The notes beneath the pieces are model-generated. The model made no database searches, was not told the origin of the DNA, and saw nothing but the letters and a program-made list of their open reading frames with translations. The position numbers and the translations under genes were made by a program. This document shows positions 62,001-64,000 of a stretch of DNA of 64,000 nucleotides, one piece after another (position 1 is the first letter of the stretch; every line of letters begins with the position of its first letter). The DNA is from an uncultured Chlorobiota bacterium (lineage in GTDB: Bacteria; Bacteroidota; Ignavibacteria; UBA10030; UBA6906), in assembly GCA_900696645.1 (NCBI GenBank), contig CAADGV010000004.1:97140-161139 (forward strand). Reading direction: 5' to 3'.

Positions 62001-64000
62001 CAGTACGTCCGCAACCGATACCATCGGCAACAGTAACAATACGATCTCCAACAATAACATTCGTGATGTCTCCACGACGGGTAGCCGGCCCTCGGCAGGT
62101 ATTTCGTCGAACGGTACTGCTACGGCCCGCAACCGCAACAATACAATTTCGAACAACAATATCTTTAACTTCGTCACGAACGGAGTCAACGTCAGCGCCA
62201 CGGGCAACGGCCCCGGCTGGGTGGTTTCGGGCAATAGCTTCTATTACAACAGCGATACTATTCCTACTGCTGCCCAGACGGCATTGAACTTCAACCCGGG
62301 CCTCCTTGCGGGCAATCACTGGATCTACGGTAACTATGTTGGCGGTTCTGCGCCGATGGCAGGTGGCTCGCCTTGGACAAACAACGGAAACGTCCAGATC
62401 GCGGGTATCTTCGTTACGGTAGATACAACATCTCAATCTACTATAATCAGAAAGAACACTGTCAGAAACATCGTCAAGGCCGGAACCGGAGCGGGAGGTG
62501 TATTCCCGATCGCGCTGATCAATGGCTCGGCGATTGTTGACAGTAATACGATTGGTGGTCAGATTGTGCTGTCGCAACCGGTTGTTGTGCCGATTCCGGC
62601 AATCAGGCCTGCCACAAACACCGAGTTGAACAGGTCTGGCACTATGGCAGCGGGAGTTGAGTTCGACATTCCGTCAGAACACACGTTTGCTTCCGCATCG
62701 CCTGAAGAAGGTTACACAAATGACGGTCCGTCAGTTCCTACAGTCCCGTTTGTTGTGAACGGTCCTTGGAGCATCATTAATGGCGGAACCGGCGTCACAA
62801 CCGGAATCCAGAATCAAGCAGCCGGCGTCGTGGCAATCAGGCACAATGAAGTATCGCACATGTTGAACACGTGGATTGGTTCAACAAGCGGCGCACGCGG
62901 CATCAACAATGGAGGCACTGCAGCTTCAAGGACGACAGTTGCCAACAACGTTGTTCATGACATTGATTCGTACACTACAGGCACATTGACTACACCTGCG
63001 GCAGGAGGAATCACATGGTTCCCGGCCAGCTTTACCGGACCCGGCAACGGAGCAACCGGTAATGTGGTGTATGCAATCAGCGCCCGCGACTCCGGTACAG
63101 TTGCCTCGAATGCAATGGGAATACTCGTGACCAACAACACGGCATCCGTAACCCGGAACCTGATCTACGACGTACGGAATGCCTCGACGGGGACAACGGC
63201 CACTGCGCCGCCGACGGCAACAGGTATCTACATGCGAGCGCAAAGCGCCTCTCTCATTGCCAACAACATGGTATCTATTGGCAGCGATCAAAGTTCGAAT
63301 ACGGTGTTCTCGGCATTTTGGAATGGCTCCGGAACTCTTAACACCGGGTTCCTGTACCACAATTCCGGTCTTGTCGCAGGCGCTGCATCGGGTGGTTCGC
63401 TCGGGTCATGGTCGTTCCTCCGTGGAAACCACACCGCAACATCGGTTTTCACGAACTGGACTCTGCGCAACAATATCTTCGTGAACACCCGCACAGGAGG
63501 TTCGGGAAAACACTATGCCATCGGCAACCAGGGTACACGCCCGGATTCAATGTGGTTGTCCACAACATCCGACTACAACGTCTTTAACAGCGCCAGTGCA
63601 GCTACAATCGGCCTGTGGGGAACAGACGACCAAACTCTGGCTCAATGGCAGGCAACATCAACGGGTGATGCCATGACGGTTGAAGGAGATCCCGGTTTCA
63701 TCAGCAATACCGACCTTCATATTGATCCGGCATCACAACTCCCAAGCAATAATGGAACACCGATCGCTGAAGTTCTTGATGATTTCGACGGTGACACACG
63801 AAGTGCGACAACTCCTGATCGCGGTGCAGATGAGTACACTGCCCTGCCCCCCGGTCCGCTTCTCTTCGAGAACTTCGAGAGCGGCGTCTTCCCGCCGGCA
63901 GGTTGGTCGACGTATATTGCAGCAGGCGACAGCGGCTGGCGTTCATCGACGGTGGCGCCGTTCAGCCCCGTGACGCATGCGTTCAACCGGTATCAGCCTG
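56005..64000 (+). CDS. Giant secreted beta-helix protein, partial (runs off the window)
   Basis: At least 2665 residues, open to the window edge. A TAGGAGG site 4 nt before the ATG and a signal peptide (ILLLAVALLVATATSFAQ) fix the start. Three long right-handed beta-helix regions (about 22-800, 1050-1520, 1855-2610) are rich in N-x-I and NNTI-type turns. Each opens with a related segment (DYATIAAAIADLN, VYPTITAAVNDLN, NYANLKAFFDAIN), and each closes with a DDFDGDTR...PDxGADEF-type cap, seen at about 58400, 60530 and 63780. Between them lie Ig-like segments and a region near residues 1650-1850 (YYARVTGTVNGPNFQ, GRIAQFRGLTEI) that looks OB-fold-like. The last visible residues start a choice-of-anchor-J domain (LLFENFESGVFPPAGW). 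A sorting domain is expected past the edge but is not seen. Confidence 0.88.
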   Translation, partial: MRRPSTILLLAVALLVATATSFAQLTGTKTIPGDYATIAAAIADLNTNGVGSGGVTFNVASGYTETITATLSLTATGTAANPITFQKSGGGANPLITAYTGGTGTPATAVQDGIWQLVGSDYVTIDGIDLQDNPANVANPETMEFGYALYKASETNGSQNVTIRNCTITLNRVNNILGSGPAVDGSRGINVVNAIPTAATTNLTITDAAGSNSNNKFYSNTIQNCNIGVALIGFADVTPFTFADQGNDVGGASLATGNTIRNYGGGGTTSPAAAVRTLAQYGVNISYNTINNNDGAGVNHATTLRGIYTNTATSASGTINNNAITLKGGGTTTAWTAIENVAGSTAAGNTITINNNTITGDYLTATTGLLYGIFNSATPATVNIQNNTVTGINYSGLALTGTGVVYGIFNSGAATNVNIRGNTVSNIARLGTTGGTTIGIYASNGANQTVKQNTVNNLSIDGTGTTSTMYGIQTSTGTIVVDSNIVTNLNVIKTTGTSALYGIYNIASPTNENYNYNQVYNITHSGTGTTYGIYAFTTTGVRTVSNNLVHTLSTGGTTIAGINQSSSSPSIFKNKIYNLQSNSTGAPTVAGIGLTSVGTAGSAKIYNNLIGDLKAPNASTSAATAPTLRGINITSTTATSTVEISYNTVYLNGSSTGTNFGTTALWATTSATATSAALTLRNNIFVNTSTPAGTGFTSAYQRSSTALANYTDASNNNLFYAGTPGAANLIFFDGTNADQTLADFKTRVAPKEAASVSENPAFLSTTGADATFLHMNTTIPTQIESGGIPVAGITDDFDGDTRNVTTPDIGADEFAGIGIDLSPPAIAYSPLLNTSSLTARTLTATITDVSGVPTAGIGLPVLYWRINSGSYAAATATSLGSNQYQFSFGGGVAQGDTVRYYVVAQDNATTPNVGAFPSAGAGGFTANPPAAATPPTNPSSYLIVQPPLAAGDYTVGLTLFEKAVGKKFTTETFTRRVMREVPVGPEIDHKANGGNEQTSLMTPYTQTELREVEETYSVLMENGLPYAGPTRVLLDNAQRAGLGLSAEVLAVYPTITAAVNDLNLRGVSGSIRFLLVDAAYPTETFPITISVVSDSVPTASKTVTIKPSTGVNATVSGASAAGPIFRILGTNYITIDGSNTVGGTTRNLTIENTSITTPQVVLFASVGTTPITNGTLKNTVIINGVVTSSAVVISDGATAGNPGYFNNMLVQNNHIRKAYIGVYSNGGTAPQGGTNLTYENNSLAATETDSIRYVGLYMQGVNGATVRGNLMSSFSGVSNEDDKGMWLASGTTNAVVERNTIRDLVYYGTGGYGGHGIYVSTGLSPANVAVINNMISNLAGDGWSHTSIPTDNTIGIVFTGTQTALGAYYNSIHLFGNRLNQTGALSMGIYLGAGSVADIRNNIIVNKLGLLAATGYGATGIYAVTSNAQFSAINYNNYVTDAAAPTLNIIGKIGTSDYTTLATWAAASGGDANSINSNVNFVAPTDLHIVTTAPSPVDSAATPIAGITNDFDGQLRNATHPDIGADEFTYVAPTPPVVSSIARSTRVPAAGDTVVVTCTITDVVGIASANLIYNVNGAPNSVPMALTGGTPLNGTYRGVVPGSANQDGNRIELQIEANSSSSLTTTTPIAAARSYYAGISTLSLTGPRRMHPNGRVMDSLYYARVTGTVNGPNFQTTNLGYHFQDAQGGIQLFGFGILIPPLNLGDSIIVTGRIAQFRGLTEIIPDTQSVDIQVVATGRTVTPITVTVPDFQANPELYESRLLRMTSLNRRDATPPWPAAGGSANIVMYQGVVTDTIIMRIDSDTQLPGTPEPAYPTNVTGVVSQFSSATSVYNNGYQTQPRYLTDFTSSTPGLAGTYTIGTGGNYANLKAFFDAINADSVAGNITGNIISDVTETATAVLNAVHYVNGGPWTITIRPSGGARTVSGGIAGPLVDLDGAANVVFNGDIGSVKSLTLRNTTSGTTAAVVRMINNANNNSIMNCILEGAGTSVLTGGVIAFSTSATDTIGNSNNTISNNNIRDVSTTGSRPSAGISSNGTATARNRNNTISNNNIFNFVTNGVNVSATGNGPGWVVSGNSFYYNSDTIPTAAQTALNFNPGLLAGNHWIYGNYVGGSAPMAGGSPWTNNGNVQIAGIFVTVDTTSQSTIIRKNTVRNIVKAGTGAGGVFPIALINGSAIVDSNTIGGQIVLSQPVVVPIPAIRPATNTELNRSGTMAAGVEFDIPSEHTFASASPEEGYTNDGPSVPTVPFVVNGPWSIINGGTGVTTGIQNQAAGVVAIRHNEVSHMLNTWIGSTSGARGINNGGTAASRTTVANNVVHDIDSYTTGTLTTPAAGGITWFPASFTGPGNGATGNVVYAISARDSGTVASNAMGILVTNNTASVTRNLIYDVRNASTGTTATAPPTATGIYMRAQSASLIANNMVSIGSDQSSNTVFSAFWNGSGTLNTGFLYHNSGLVAGAASGGSLGSWSFLRGNHTATSVFTNWTLRNNIFVNTRTGGSGKHYAIGNQGTRPDSMWLSTTSDYNVFNSASAATIGLWGTDDQTLAQWQATSTGDAMTVEGDPGFISNTDLHIDPASQLPSNNGTPIAEVLDDFDGDTRSATTPDRGADEYTALPPGPLLFENFESGVFPPAGWSTYIAAGDSGWRSSTVAPFSPVTHAFNRYQP

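Noticed and set aside
59752..62577. Several long antisense frames (up to 270 residues) under the beta-helix gene
   Set aside because: They arise from the codon bias of the plus-strand repeats, lack ribosome sites, and their arginine/cysteine-rich composition is typical of antisense shadows.

Overview
The window looks like a chromosomal segment of a free-living bacterium of the Bacteroidota/Chlorobiota/Ignavibacteriota (FCB) branch. The main evidence is a series of large secreted proteins ending in a C-terminal sorting domain with the hallmark QNYPNPFNP motif, the type IX-secretion style tail common in Ignavibacteria and relatives. Propeller-type histidine kinases and a fused E1 alpha/beta 2-oxoacid dehydrogenase fit the same group. 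Placement below that level is inference. All coordinates, repeats and reading frames were read by eye; no database search was run.

Region 1 (1-9.8 kb, minus strand) is a 2-oxoacid dehydrogenase cluster read right to left: lpd (E3), a fused E1 alpha-beta, a separate E1 alpha, E1 beta, E2 and lipoate synthase (lipA, cut by the window edge). Foreign-looking cargo interrupts it twice. A MazF/PemK-like toxin with its antitoxin sits between E1 alpha and E1 beta. A membrane-anchored TIR-domain gene sits between E1 beta and E2. The TIR insertion is bracketed by a perfect 41-bp direct repeat that duplicates the first 13 codons of E2, so E2 was rebuilt and a 19-codon relic remains upstream of the TIR gene. 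This is the most striking feature of the window.

Region 2 (10-26.3 kb) holds an OmpA-like lipoprotein, two large secreted proteins (one a 13-repeat BNR propeller), and two tandem histidine kinase/response regulator pairs whose sensors are Reg_prop/Y_Y_Y propellers. A possible small exported peptide gene lies between the pairs. A YjbQ-family protein, a membrane protein and tRNA-Ser(UGA) follow.

Region 3 (26.7-38.0 kb, plus strand) is a surface-polysaccharide/deoxysugar locus: glycosyltransferase, glucose-1-phosphate cytidylyltransferase, sugar epimerase and a C-methyltransferase. Then come two secreted sorting-domain proteins and a tightly coupled methyltransferase - VanZ/LamG membrane protein - methyltransferase operon.

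Region 4 (38.1-43.4 kb) contains a DJ-1/PfpI protein and an NADP-binding reductase divergent from an HxlR regulator - SDR - MOT1-type transporter operon, a HicBA module whose toxin gene carries a one-base frameshift, and a small exported protein.

Region 5 (43.4-64.0 kb, plus strand) is a run of exported proteins: two paralogous subtilisin-like proteases, an FG-GAP/ASPIC protein, a 2108-residue multidomain protein, and a repeat-rich beta-helix protein of more than 2665 residues that leaves the window.

A family of tiny REP-like hairpins (GTWG, one base, 7-bp stem, 3-nt loop GTC or TCC, 7-bp stem) is scattered between genes, including one head-to-head pair. No CRISPR array, rRNA or insertion-sequence transposase was seen.
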